From Bacteroidales bacterium (GTDB taxonomy: Bacteria; Bacteroidota; Bacteroidia; Bacteroidales; Bacteroidaceae): DNA of 34,810 nucleotides. Below, piece by piece: positions 34,709 through 34,810 of this stretch. The DNA is taken from the NCBI GenBank assembly GCA_029218405.1, contig JAQXRG010000028.1, positions 1 through 34,810 of the forward strand, written 5' to 3'. The notes below the pieces were generated by a model. It did not search any database, was not told where the DNA came from, and was given only the letters and a program-made list of their open reading frames with translations. The stretch's first letter is position 1. Every line of letters begins with the position of its first letter. The position numbers and the translations under genes were made by a program.

Positions 34709-34810
<102 letters not shown>

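Overview
The window looks like chromosomal DNA of a Bacteroidota member, order Bacteroidales. The reasons are a RagA/SusC plus RagB/SusD pair, a second Oar-like TonB-dependent receptor, several lipoproteins with an acidic stretch right after the lipobox cysteine, a DUF2723 membrane protein, an Rpn-type PD-(D/E)XK protein, and many promoters with the Bacteroides -7 element (TAnnTTTG). Coding regions are fairly G+C-rich with G/C-rich third positions, so this is not a typical low-GC Bacteroides fragilis-like genome. The genus cannot be fixed from this sequence. Most genes lie on the minus strand.

Layout from left to right. (a) 1-464 is AT-richer and holds no intact gene. (b) 465-5267 is a minus-strand cluster: Oar-like TonB receptor, secreted glycerophosphodiester phosphodiesterase, and a secreted protein of unknown function. 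The receptor and the last gene have closely similar promoters that carry PHO-box-like 7-mer repeats, so the cluster may be a phosphate-starvation module for phosphodiesters. (c) 5268-7059 holds a possible gene remnant, an Rpn-family gene with an internal 12-bp tandem repeat, and a small winged-helix-like reading frame. (d) 7036-8852 has rdgB and an acyltransferase-3 membrane enzyme. (e) 8929-13370 has two surface-type lipoproteins of unknown function behind a membrane-anchored AraC-type regulator, with a strong hairpin and short direct repeats between them. (f) 13483-17492 is the plus-strand pair DUF2723 glycosyltransferase-like protein and NodB polysaccharide deacetylase. (g) 17489-19754 has a DUF4861 lipoprotein and a gluconate 5-dehydrogenase-like SDR whose promoter is flanked by a perfect 11-bp inverted repeat, probably part of uronate/aldonate catabolism. 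(h) 19821-23397 is an operon of two bacterial-PH-domain proteins, dihydrolipoyl dehydrogenase and a PBP4-type D,D-carboxypeptidase. (i) 23481-25097 is nadB. (j) 25158-34375 is a four-gene operon: SusC, SusD, S9 prolyl-oligopeptidase-family peptidase, and a large metzincin-like zinc protease. It reads as a peptide-utilisation locus of the RagAB type. (k) 34661-34810 is the 3' end of an rRNA operon (5S rRNA with terminator), running leftwards.

The two most notable points are the paired PHO-box-like promoters of the receptor/GDPD cluster and the self-contained protein-degradation and peptide-import operon with its own palindromic operator candidate. Functions are inferred from motifs read by eye; no database search was run.
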